Positions 1 to 5,521 of a DNA stretch of 5,577 nt are shown piece by piece. Where the stretch lies: assembly GCA_905215845.1 (NCBI GenBank), contig CAJMRU010000072.1, forward strand, positions 1-5,577, in the 5' to 3' direction. Every line of letters starts with the position of its first letter. The stretch's first letter is position 1. Under the pieces are notes generated by a model. The model had not been told where the DNA came from. It made no database searches and saw only the letters and a list, made by a program, of their open reading frames with translations. The translations under genes and the position numbers were made by a program. This DNA is from an uncultured bacterium (GTDB taxonomy: Bacteria; Bacillota; Clostridia; TANB77; CAG-508).

Positions 1-77
1 AGATTATTATATTGGTTAAATTAATCGTTTCAAAATTAACTTAATAAATTTGTTTAGAATTGCAATTATCTTCCCAA

Positions 78-97
78 ACCTCTCAATTTTGAGAGGT
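78..97. terminator. Stem-loop just after the integrase stop codon
   Basis: A 9-bp perfect stem (ACCTCTCAA paired with TTGAGAGGT) with a 2-base loop starts 3 bases past the int stop codon. On the minus strand it is followed by only three T residues and then GGGAAG, which is weak for an intrinsic terminator of int. On the plus strand it is followed by TATTTTATAA, so it could work better for a plus-strand gene arriving from the left. It is probably a bidirectional or weak terminator. The remaining bases 1-77 hold no gene that I can see, only AT-rich sequence with a small AATTGCAATT palindrome. Confidence 0.55.
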
Positions 98-100
98 ATT

Positions 101-1354
101 TTATAAATCTAATAGTGCTTTTTGTTTTAATATATATATATCTTCTGTAATTAGACCTTGTTCATACAATTGTTTTAATTTTCTTAACTGTGTAATTTCA
201 TTATCACTTTGTAATGTTGTTGAACTATTATCATTTGAATTCATCATATCAATAATTCCTTGATCTTTTTCTTTAAACCAATGTGCATATGTGTTAAATA
301 TCGTTTCTCTTGTATCTCCTAATCGTTTTGCTATGTCATAGTCATTATAATTTCCTTTATTCATATTGCGGATTAAATAGGAAGCGTGACTATGACGTAA
401 ATCATGAAGTCTAATATCTGGAACTTGTTTGTCTACTGCTAATAAATTACCATCTTCATCAGTATTTATTGTTTTAATCGCATTACGTAAATATCTTCTA
501 ATACTTTCTGGATCTAATGGTTTTGTGTAGCCGAATACTAAACTGCTGGTTTTAAATCCATAGTAGTTGCTGCACTTATTATAATGCTTCTTCAATAAAT
601 CAATTAAATCATCCGGCATAGTGATAATGCGATAACTGTTCTTCGTTTTTGGTGTTGTTGATCTAGGTGGTCTAACTTTAAATGACATTGTTTTTTTTAT
701 ATCAACTGTTTTGTTTGTAAAATCAATATCATCCCATGTTAACGCTAGTGCTTCACCTCTTCTACACCCCATTTTATATAGAAAATATATAAGAAGAAAA
801 TAACTATTGTGTTCTATTGGGGATTTACAAAATCTATCAAAATCTTCTAATGTCCAGTATTTCATTTCTTTTTTTGGAGTATCAAAATCAATGGTACGAA
901 CTACATTTTTCATAGGATTATCTGTAACGTATTTTTCTTGGACTCCGTAATCAAATACTTGTTTTATTGCATAAAAGATTTTCTTTACATATTTTTCAGA
1001 TAATTCTTTTTCAATTTCATTAATATAAAGTTGAAGTCCTTTACTCGTTATATCTTTAGCATTTTCCTTTCCAAAACACACAATCGGTCTTTTTAAATCT
1101 TGTTGTTTTGTGATTTTTGTGGATTCCTTTCCTCTTTTGTATGATAATAAGTACTTCTTAGCAAGTTCTTCAAACGTAATATCTGATAAAGTATCTTTGG
1201 CTTTAAACTGTTCTATAAATAGTCTTTCGGCGTCTTTCATTTTACGAATTGACTTTGTTCCTTTAATGATGCGTTTATAATTATAATAACTCCCATTTAT
1301 CCTTTTGATTTTACCCTTCATGTAGTATTTACCGGATTCTTCAACAATTGCCAT
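101..1354 (-). CDS. Tyrosine recombinase / phage-type integrase with SHOCT-like C-terminus
   Basis: This 417-residue protein is a site-specific recombinase that would integrate and excise a mobile element by cutting DNA through a 3'-phosphotyrosine link. Residues 1-50 look like the small arm-site-binding domain of Tn916/lambda-type integrases. Residues 58-155 fit the SAM-like core-binding domain, and residues 165-365 the catalytic domain. Visible catalytic residues are R198 (GCRRGEAL), a lysine in PKTKNSYR (about K238), H317 and R320 in HDLRH, and Y356 in NTYAH. The usual LGH histidine is replaced by D347 (LGD). Residues 387-417 resemble a SHOCT domain (LKQLYEQGLITEDIYILKQK). The start is supported by GGAGGT 8 bases upstream of the ATG. 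Codon use looks less purine-skewed and richer in CG dinucleotides than in radA, disA and the isomerase, which fits acquired DNA. It lies just beyond the 3' end of tRNA-Gln, so that tRNA is the natural candidate insertion site. Confidence 0.95.
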   Translation of the reverse strand: MAIVEESGKYYMKGKIKRINGSYYNYKRIIKGTKSIRKMKDAERLFIEQFKAKDTLSDITFEELAKKYLLSYKRGKESTKITKQQDLKRPIVCFGKENAKDITSKGLQLYINEIEKELSEKYVKKIFYAIKQVFDYGVQEKYVTDNPMKNVVRTIDFDTPKKEMKYWTLEDFDRFCKSPIEHNSYFLLIYFLYKMGCRRGEALALTWDDIDFTNKTVDIKKTMSFKVRPPRSTTPKTKNSYRIITMPDDLIDLLKKHYNKCSNYYGFKTSSLVFGYTKPLDPESIRRYLRNAIKTINTDEDGNLLAVDKQVPDIRLHDLRHSHASYLIRNMNKGNYNDYDIAKRLGDTRETIFNTYAHWFKEKDQGIIDMMNSNDNSSTTLQSDNEITQLRKLKQLYEQGLITEDIYILKQKALLDL

Positions 1355-1374
1355 AAAATCATACCTCCAAATAC

Positions 1375-1403
1375 AATATATAGCATCAAAAAAACAAAAT
1401 CAA
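1375..1403 (-). promoter_or_regulatory. Predicted sigma-A promoter of the integrase
   Basis: Reading the minus strand, TTGATT (1403-1398) is followed by a 17-base spacer and TATATT (1380-1375). The ribosome binding site GGAGGT and the ATG at 1354 follow closely, giving a short leader. The match is good, but the region is so AT-rich that chance matches are common. The 11-bp tandem repeat lies 8 bases upstream of the -35 box, so it could affect this promoter. Confidence 0.45.
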
Positions 1404-1410
1404 CATGAAA

Positions 1411-1432
1411 TTTTCGTCTTTTTTTCGTCTTT
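1411..1432. repeat. Two tandem 11-bp direct repeats (TTTTCGTCTTT) in front of int
   Basis: The unit TTTTCGTCTTT occurs twice back to back without a mismatch (1411-1421 and 1422-1432). On the minus strand it reads AAAGACGAAAA twice. The 11-bp period puts both CGTC cores on the same face of the helix, as expected for a pair of protein-binding sites. Its place between the tRNA terminator and the int promoter suits integrase arm-type sites, an excisionase site or a repressor operator. The function is inferred; only the repeat itself is seen. Confidence 0.6.
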
Positions 1433-1447
1433 TTTAAAATAGACATT

Positions 1448-1472
1448 AAAAAAAGCCTTTAAATAAAGGCTT
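1448..1472 (-). terminator. Intrinsic terminator of the tRNA-His/tRNA-Gln unit
   Basis: On the minus strand, AAGCCTTT, a 4-base ATTT loop and AAAGGCTT form an 8-bp perfect stem (1472-1453) followed by a run of T residues (1452-1448). It starts 11 bases after the encoded CCA of tRNA-Gln. This is a textbook rho-independent terminator that separates the tRNA transcript from int. Confidence 0.9.
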
Positions 1473-1483
1473 CAATATTTATA

Positions 1484-1559
1484 TGGCTGGGGTACTTGGA
1501 TTCGAACCAAGGAAATGCCAGATTCAGAGTCTGGTGCCTTACCGCTTGGCTACAGCCCA
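1484..1559 (-). tRNA. tRNA-Gln (anticodon CTG)
   Basis: The minus strand folds as a cloverleaf. The D-arm region is GCCAAGCGGTAAGGC. The anticodon stem CCAGA/TCTGG encloses loop CTCTGAA with anticodon CTG (1527-1525). The T-arm is CTTGG-TTCGAAT-CCAAG, the discriminator is G (1487) and CCA is encoded (1486-1484). CTG reads codon CAG, so this is a glutamine tRNA. The acceptor stem TGGGCTG/TACCCCA has a C-C opposition at pair 5-68 and a G-U at 7-66. The related E. coli Gln tRNA has TGGGGTA there. Its 3' end faces the integrase and it ends 11 bases before a terminator. It follows tRNA-His by 13 bases on the same transcript. Confidence 0.93.
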
Positions 1560-1572
1560 ATATAAAATTAAA

Positions 1573-1650
1573 TGGGGTGGAAGATGGGACTCGAACCCAC
1601 GGTCTCCAGTGCCACAAACTGGCGCGTTAACCAACTACGCTACATCCACC
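1573..1650 (-). tRNA. tRNA-His (anticodon GTG)
   Basis: The minus strand folds as a cloverleaf with D-stem GCGT/ACGC. The anticodon stem CCAGT/ACTGG encloses loop TTGTGGC with anticodon GTG (1615-1613). The T-arm is GTGGG-TTCGAGT-CCCAT. The extra 5' G (1650, G-1) opposite C73 (1576) is the identity element of histidine tRNAs. CCA is encoded at 1575-1573, so the mature body is 1650-1576. The acceptor stem GTGGATG/CTTCCAC has a U-U opposition at pair 6-67. It is the first gene of a two-tRNA transcript, 13 bases before tRNA-Gln. Confidence 0.93.
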
Positions 1651-1686
1651 ATGCGTATGTGCACCGTTACCTTGAGCACATTTAAT

Positions 1687-1715
1687 ATTTTAACCTATTC
1701 CTCCCCATTTGTCAA
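1687..1715 (-). promoter_or_regulatory. Strong sigma-A promoter of the tRNA pair
   Basis: On the minus strand a perfect -35 box TTGACA (1715-1710), a 17-base spacer and a near-consensus -10 box TAAAAT (1692-1687) lie 36 bases before tRNA-His. This predicts a start near 1680 and a leader of about 30 bases to be trimmed by RNase P. It is the best promoter in the window, as expected for stable RNA. Confidence 0.85.
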
Positions 1716-1933
1716 CTATTTTATGAATTTTTTTATTTTTTTCATTATTTTTTTATTCTTATGTTCTCATTTGCTTATTTTTCACATTTATCTTAACATT
1801 TTTATAAGTTATTTTTTGCATAAATTTAAGCAAAATCTTCAATTTTATTCTTCAATTCTATTAATTTTTATAAATTTCTTGTTTTAACTTTTATTTACTA
1901 TTAGCTTTTTCTTCATTAATTAAGTATTTGGTA
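1716..1933. other. AT-rich gap between the isomerase and the tRNA promoter
   Basis: About 218 bases of T-rich (plus strand) sequence lie between the isomerase stop codon and the tRNA promoter. I see no gene, no clear hairpin with a T-run and no repeat family here. A plus-strand open frame that runs across both tRNAs into this stretch has no coding signals. Confidence 0.6.
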
Positions 1934-2728
1934 TTATTCTCCTGTTGGTAATGCACTTGGGTCTATTCCATATTGTTTATATAACCAACTCATATAATCA
2001 AATGGTTTTAATGTTTCTGGTAATCCATATTCTACTCCATTTGTTTCAACTTTTATTGATGTTATTTTTGGTGGATTTACAGGTGTACTTACTTCTGTAT
2101 TTCCTGTTTCTTCGCTATTATCTGCTACTTTTACTTCTGCATTTTCTATTTTATGTACAATATCCATTCCTTCTATTACTTTTCCAAATGATGTATATTG
2201 TCCATTTAATGATGCATTTTCTTTTGTCATTATGAAGAATTGTGAACTTCCTGAATTATATGATTCTTCTGCTAGTGATGGTGAATAACTGGTATAGTCA
2301 GATCTTGCCATTGCAACTGTTCCTTCTTCAAATTTTAATTTGTTGTTTACTCCATTTGAAATGAATTCTCCTTTTATTGAGTATGCTGTTTCTTCTCCTC
2401 CATCTTTTAGGTCTGATATTTTAGCACTTCCTGTTCCGTCTCCATTTGGGTCTCCTCCTTGTATCATAAAGTCTTTTACTATTCTATGAAATGTTAACCC
2501 ATCATAAAATCCTCTATTTGCTAATGCTATAAAGTTTGCTACTGTTTCTGGTGCATTTTCAGGATATAATTCCATTTTTATTGTTCCATAATTTTCTACT
2601 TCCATTGTTGCTATTGGATTTTTTACTTCCATTGTTGCATTTTTATAATATCCATATGCAACTATTCCTATTAGTATTATTACCAAAATTAATGCTATTA
2701 TCCAAATAATATTTTTTGTTTTTTTCAT
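1934..2728 (-). CDS. Membrane-anchored cyclophilin-type peptidyl-prolyl cis-trans isomerase
   Basis: This 264-residue protein should speed up cis-trans isomerisation of peptide bonds before proline, helping proteins fold outside the membrane. Residues 7-28 form one hydrophobic segment after a basic MKKTK start. There is no lipobox cysteine, so it looks like a signal anchor with the enzyme outside. The cyclophilin domain runs from about 40 to 195. It carries the FHRIVKDFMIQGGDP signature (80-94; R82, F87, M88 and Q90 match the cyclophilin A active site) and SSQFFI (161-166). An extra segment at about 101-135 and a tail of about 65 residues make it longer than the usual bacterial PpiB of about 145-170 residues. 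Residues 31-35 and 40-44 repeat ATMEV. The ribosome site AAAGGA lies rather far (12 bases) from the ATG. It follows disA by 151 bases, so it may be co-transcribed or have its own promoter. The family assignment is firm; its clients are unknown. Confidence 0.93.
   Translation of the reverse strand: MKKTKNIIWIIALILVIILIGIVAYGYYKNATMEVKNPIATMEVENYGTIKMELYPENAPETVANFIALANRGFYDGLTFHRIVKDFMIQGGDPNGDGTGSAKISDLKDGGEETAYSIKGEFISNGVNNKLKFEEGTVAMARSDYTSYSPSLAEESYNSGSSQFFIMTKENASLNGQYTSFGKVIEGMDIVHKIENAEVKVADNSEETGNTEVSTPVNPPKITSIKVETNGVEYGLPETLKPFDYMSWLYKQYGIDPSALPTGE
2591..2644. repeat. 27-bp tandem duplication inside the isomerase gene
   Basis: The first 21 bases of 2591-2617 match those of 2618-2644 with one mismatch; the last 6 bases have diverged. 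A 15-base core, TACTTCCATTGTTGC, is exact in both (2597-2611 and 2624-2638). The 27-base offset is nine codons, so the frame is kept. The protein shows ATMEVKN then ATMEVEN between the membrane segment and the enzyme domain. It looks like a fairly recent in-frame duplication that lengthened the linker. Confidence 0.8.
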
Positions 2729-2760
2729 TTTTACTATTCATCCTTTCTTTTTTATTAAAA

Positions 2761-2794
2761 TGATTTTGGGGTAGGAGACAAAAATCATCTACTT
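2761..2794 (+). repeat. 34-bp intergenic repeat, copy 1 (between disA and the isomerase gene)
   Basis: This 34-bp sequence matches 5544-5577 at 32 of 34 positions in the same orientation. It starts TGATTTTGGGGT and contains GGAGACAAAAATCA. Its arms TGATTTT and AAAATCA are inverted, so RNA from either strand could fold. On the minus strand the stem is ATGATTTT(T)G with CAAAATCAT, then TTTTAAT, so this copy might weakly terminate disA transcripts. It lies 33 bases before the isomerase start. Its nature is unknown; a dispersed intergenic repeat family is likely. Confidence 0.8.
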
Positions 2795-2879
2795 TCTCCA
2801 TTTTCTAGTTTAATTGTATAATTTTTAATATTCTAGTTTTTATCTCATCAATTATTTTCCCTATCCATTTTAATTTACA

Positions 2880-3959
2880 TTAAATAATATTATCAAATAC
2901 AAATTGTTCTTGCATTCTTTTTAATGATTGTTTTATCGTTCTTGCTCTTACTTCTCCTATCCCATCAACATCATCTAAGCTTTCAATATCTGCCGCTAAT
3001 ATGTGTTGGAAAGATTTAAATGATTCTACTAAATTTTCTACTATGTTTGATGGCATTCGTGGTACTTTACTAAGTATTCTATACCCCTTAGGATATACGC
3101 CTACTTCATCATAATTGTCAAAGTATTCATATCCTAGTAATTTTGCAATTGCTGATTCTTTTAATAAGTCTTCATATTCTAATTCTTCTAAGTTTTCTAT
3201 TACTTTTTCTGGTGTATTCTTCTTTTTAGTTGCTACTAGATAGTCTTTTATTATTAGTTTTTCTTCTTTTTCTAGTCCACCTATTAACTCTTCTAGTTGC
3301 ATTTTTACTAATCTTCCGTCGTTTCCTAGTTCATATATCTGTCTTTGAATTTCATCTACTATTCTCATTACCATTTCAGCTCTTTGTATTGCAAGTATTA
3401 CATTTTGTAATGTAACTATATCATTAAATTCATATTCATTCAATATGTTTAATTTATTATCAAATACTTTTTTATATTTTTCTAATGTTTGAATCGCTTG
3501 ATTAGCTTTGTTTAATACTACTTCGGTATCTTCTAGGACATATCTGTCAGTTCCCTTAAATACTGTTATTATATTTCTTCTCTGTGATATACTTATGACA
3601 AGTTCTCCTGTTTGTTTTGCCGTTCTTTCTGCTGTTCTATGTCTTGTACCTGTTTCTGTTGTTATTATTTCATGTGATGGAATTAATTGTGCATTTGCAT
3701 AAAGTATTCTTTTCATATCTCCACTCAAAACAATTGCTCCATCCATTTTTGCAAGTTCATACAATTTTGAAGATGTGTATTCTTCGTTTATTGTAAAACC
3801 TCCATCTACAACTTCTTTTAGTATTTCACTATTATCTGTTATTAATAATAATGCTCCTGTTTTTGCTCTTAATATATTTTCTAATCCATCTCTTATTGGC
3901 GTTCCTGGAGCTATTAATCTTAAAACTGATGTAATATTTTCATCTTTACTTTTTTTCAA
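2880..3959 (-). CDS. disA: DNA integrity scanning protein DisA, diadenylate cyclase
   Basis: DisA is a cytosolic octameric enzyme that joins two ATP molecules into c-di-AMP while scanning DNA; branched repair intermediates stop synthesis. This 359-residue protein has the family's normal length. Residues 1-145 are the DAC domain with the DGA motif (73-75) and GTRHRTAER (104-112, RHR at 106-108), both needed for catalysis. Residues 150-285 are the helical linker. Residues 290-350 hold the DNA-binding helix-hairpin-helix (DDVDGIGEVRARTI, GIG at 333-335). All key residues are present, so it should be active. The start codon is TTG at 3959-3957, chosen because AGGAGG lies 7 bases upstream and MKKSKDEN matches a DisA N-terminus. 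It begins 29 bases after the radA stop and is surely in the same operon. In Bacillus subtilis RadA and DisA are linked in genome order and in function. Confidence 0.97.
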   Translation of the reverse strand: MKKSKDENITSVLRLIAPGTPIRDGLENILRAKTGALLLITDNSEILKEVVDGGFTINEEYTSSKLYELAKMDGAIVLSGDMKRILYANAQLIPSHEIITTETGTRHRTAERTAKQTGELVISISQRRNIITVFKGTDRYVLEDTEVVLNKANQAIQTLEKYKKVFDNKLNILNEYEFNDIVTLQNVILAIQRAEMVMRIVDEIQRQIYELGNDGRLVKMQLEELIGGLEKEEKLIIKDYLVATKKKNTPEKVIENLEELEYEDLLKESAIAKLLGYEYFDNYDEVGVYPKGYRILSKVPRMPSNIVENLVESFKSFQHILAADIESLDDVDGIGEVRARTIKQSLKRMQEQFVFDNII

Positions 3960-3972
3960 TTTTTCTCCTCCT
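3957..3972 (-). promoter_or_regulatory. Ribosome binding site and TTG start of disA
   Basis: On the minus strand, AGGAGG (3972-3967) lies 7 bases before TTG (3959-3957). No ATG or GTG in frame fits as well, and the encoded KKSKDEN follows at once. A perfect Shine-Dalgarno with a weaker TTG start is a common way to set a moderate translation rate. Confidence 0.85.
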
Positions 3973-3988
3973 TAATTTTCGTGGAGTT

Positions 3989-4762
3989 TTATTTCAATCC
4001 TATCTTTTTCATCGCTTCATTTATATTCTTAACGCCTATTATATCTAATTTATATTTTTCTTTCAATACTTTTTTGTTACTTTCTGGAATAATGCAAGTT
4101 TTAAATCCTAGTTTTTCTGCTTCTTTTATTCTTTTTTCGACTAAGTTAATTCTTCTTACTTCTCCTGTTAGCCCTACTTCTCCCATTATTACCATATCTT
4201 TTGGAATTGAAATATTTTTAAAGCTTGATGCTGTTGATATTATTATTCCTAAGTCTATTGATGGTTCATTAATCTTTATCCCACCTACTAAATTCAAGTA
4301 TACATCTTGTCCTCCTAACATCATTCCTGCTTTTTTTTCAAGAACCGCTAATAACAATGCTACTCTGTTATAATCTATTCCATTCGCAGTTCTTTTTGGT
4401 ATTCCAAAAACACTTTGTGAAGTCAATGCTTGTAGTTCGATTAATACTGGTCTTGTTCCTTCCATAGCAGATACAATGCATGATCCAGCAGGATTATCAT
4501 CTCTTTCTGAAATTAATATGTCTGATGGATTTACTATTTCACACATTCCTTCTTCTTGCATTTCAAACATTCCTATTTCATTTGTTGAGCCAAATCTATT
4601 TTTTACCCCTCTTAATATTCTATATGAAAAATATCTTTCACCTTCTAAATATAAAACTGTATCTACCATATGTTCTAATACTCTTGGTCCTGCAATATTT
4701 CCTTCTTTTGTTACATGTCCAATAATTATTGTTGTTATAGCTCTAGATTTACAAACTCTCAT
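3989..4762 (-). CDS. radA: C-terminal part of RadA (after the frameshift)
   Basis: Starting from the first in-frame ATG this part has 257 residues, but the RadA reading continues upstream to 4801 (GSVSQVREITSQV). It holds GHVTKEG (15-21), the RadA-specific KNRFG (54-58) and the Lon-protease-like domain (about 95-255). That domain in RadA is structural and lacks the protease Ser-Lys pair; here PSIDLG replaces the serine site. The ATG at 4762 is an internal methionine with no ribosome binding site, so a separate product is doubtful. On its own it lacks the Walker motifs and cannot be an ATPase. It ends 29 bases before disA. Confidence 0.7.
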   Translation of the reverse strand: MRVCKSRAITTIIIGHVTKEGNIAGPRVLEHMVDTVLYLEGERYFSYRILRGVKNRFGSTNEIGMFEMQEEGMCEIVNPSDILISERDDNPAGSCIVSAMEGTRPVLIELQALTSQSVFGIPKRTANGIDYNRVALLLAVLEKKAGMMLGGQDVYLNLVGGIKINEPSIDLGIIISTASSFKNISIPKDMVIMGEVGLTGEVRRINLVEKRIKEAEKLGFKTCIIPESNKKVLKEKYKLDIIGVKNINEAMKKIGLK

Positions 4763-4790
4763 AACTTGAGATGTTATTTCTCTTACTTGA

Positions 4791-5354
4791 CTAACACTTC
4801 CGTGCAGCAGCTGTTATCTCTTCTGAATACATTGTTTGTATCGAATCTATTATTACTAATTTTGGATTTATCTCAATAATTGCTTGATTTACTATATCAA
4901 TGTCAGTTTCTCCTAAGAATAAAATATCATCATTATTTATTCCTAACCTGTCAGCCCTTAATTTTATTTGCTCTGCTGATTCCTCTCCAGAAACATATAA
5001 AACTTTTCCTTCACCTTTTACTTTATCACAAATTTGAAGTATTAATGTTGATTTTCCAATTCCCGGTTCTCCTCCTAATAATACCAAAGAACCTTTTACT
5101 AACCCTCCACCTAAAACTCTATCTAGTTCTCCAAATCCAGTAGATGTTCGTAATGTTTCTTTAGCTTCATAAGAATTTAATTTTTGTGGTTTATTATTGC
5201 TTTGGCTCTTATCTTTTAATGAACTATTCTTACTCTCTATTATTTTTTGTTCATAAAAACTATTCCAACTATTACATGCTGGACACTTTCCTAACCATTT
5301 GCTTGACTCATTTCCACACTCACTACATACAAAAACAGTTTTACTTTTTGCCAT
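4791..5354 (-). CDS. radA: N-terminal part of RadA (zinc finger and ATP-binding core), truncated
   Basis: These 187 residues contain the zinc finger, the Walker A (94-103) and Walker B (166-170) motifs and the YVSGEES stretch (120-126). The last residues after TAA (183) are read out of frame as ARKC before the stop. The product would lack KNRFG and the Lon-like domain, both needed for RadA function. No clear Shine-Dalgarno precedes the ATG at 5354; the six bases between an in-frame TGA and the ATG are AATATA. The zinc-finger start MAKSKTVFVCSECG still makes this the right start. Confidence 0.75.
   Translation of the reverse strand: MAKSKTVFVCSECGNESSKWLGKCPACNSWNSFYEQKIIESKNSSLKDKSQSNNKPQKLNSYEAKETLRTSTGFGELDRVLGGGLVKGSLVLLGGEPGIGKSTLILQICDKVKGEGKVLYVSGEESAEQIKLRADRLGINNDDILFLGETDIDIVNQAIIEINPKLVIIDSIQTMYSEEITAAARKC
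4802..4805 (-). other. Site of the radA frameshift
   Basis: Four bases (GCAC on the minus strand) stand where one proline codon of the conserved APGSVSQVRE motif is expected. The upstream frame has codon starts at 4811, 4808 and 4805, and the downstream frame starts at 4801. The neighbourhood CTGCTGCACGG is unusually GC-rich for this window. Confidence 0.85.
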
Positions 5355-5360
5355 TATATT

Positions 5361-5399
5361 TCAAGAAACTTCTATAATTGCTTTCTTTTTATTATGCAA
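5361..5399 (-). CDS. Possible 12-codon leader ORF before radA
   Basis: A strong Shine-Dalgarno AAAGGAGG (5419-5412) lies 57 bases before the radA ATG, too far to serve it. With a 12-base spacer it could start at TTG 5399, giving MHNKKKAIIEVS and a TGA at 5363-5361. This stop lies six bases before the radA ATG and is in the same frame, which would suit termination and re-initiation at radA, whose own ribosome site is poor. An alternative is a 14-codon frame from ATG 5436 that runs through the Shine-Dalgarno. No homology is recognised, so this is tentative. Confidence 0.3.
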   Translation of the reverse strand: MHNKKKAIIEVS

Positions 5400-5460
5400 T
5401 TTTGTCTCTTATCCTCCTTTTATTTTGAATTCTCATTTCTTATTAACTTTAGCTTTTCCA

Positions 5461-5469
5461 AGTATATCA
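5461..5469 (-). promoter_or_regulatory. Candidate extended -10 promoter of radA-disA
   Basis: On the minus strand TGATATACT (5469-5461) is an extended -10 element (TGN plus TATACT). No good -35 box lies 17 bases upstream. It predicts a start near 5454 and a leader of about 100 bases containing the strong Shine-Dalgarno. A second possibility, TTGCAT-N17-TATAGA (5399-5371), would leave almost no leader. Confidence 0.4.
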
Positions 5470-5521
5470 TAACTTTCTTAATTCTGCTATATGTTTTTTA
5501 ATCTTTCACCGAAAATTCACA

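Larger units (their letters stand above)
3989..5354 (-). pseudogene. radA: DNA repair protein RadA (Sms), interrupted by a +1 frameshift
   Basis: RadA is a RecA-like hexameric ATPase that extends recombination intermediates by branch migration. The gene spans 1366 bases, which is 454 codons plus stop plus one extra base, against about 455-460 residues in the family. In order it encodes a C4 zinc finger (C10, C13, C24, C27), Walker A GGEPGIGKST (94-103), Walker B LVIID (166-170), the RadA KNRFG motif and a C-terminal Lon-like domain. The frame breaks where the family has APGSVSQVRE. Here GCT GCT is followed by four bases, GCAC (4805-4802), and then GGA AGT GTT continues in the next frame. Reading without a shift ends at a TAG at 4793-4791. 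Removing one base restores the whole protein, with no other defect in either half. It may be a real mutation, a sequencing or assembly error, or much less likely a recoding site, since no slippery heptamer is seen. Confidence 0.92.

Noticed and set aside
1..100. Left attachment site or tRNA fragment
   Set aside because: No match to the tRNA-Gln 3' half or to the 11-bp repeat is seen in this stretch, so the far end of the element is not in the window.
1483..1887. Plus-strand open frame of 134 codons
   Set aside because: It runs antisense through both tRNA genes and then through T-rich intergenic DNA, giving a Phe/Ile-rich low-complexity tail. The apparent protein start is the reverse of the tRNA sequence.
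1945..2235. Plus-strand Leu/Phe-rich open frame opposite the isomerase
   Set aside because: It is a shadow of the isomerase gene with no ribosome site and no recognisable protein. The same holds for the short plus-strand frames opposite disA and radA.
2761..2794. CRISPR repeat
   Set aside because: Only two copies exist, 2.8 kb apart with genes between them; there are no regular spacers and no cas genes.
3981..4373. Plus-strand open frame of 130 codons opposite radA
   Set aside because: It is antisense to the conserved Lon-like domain of RadA. Its hydrophobic composition is what A-rich coding DNA gives when read on the other strand.
4785..4811. Programmed frameshifting in radA
   Set aside because: No slippery heptamer, no internal Shine-Dalgarno at a useful distance and no downstream hairpin are visible, and RadA is not known to need recoding. 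Mutation or sequence error is simpler.
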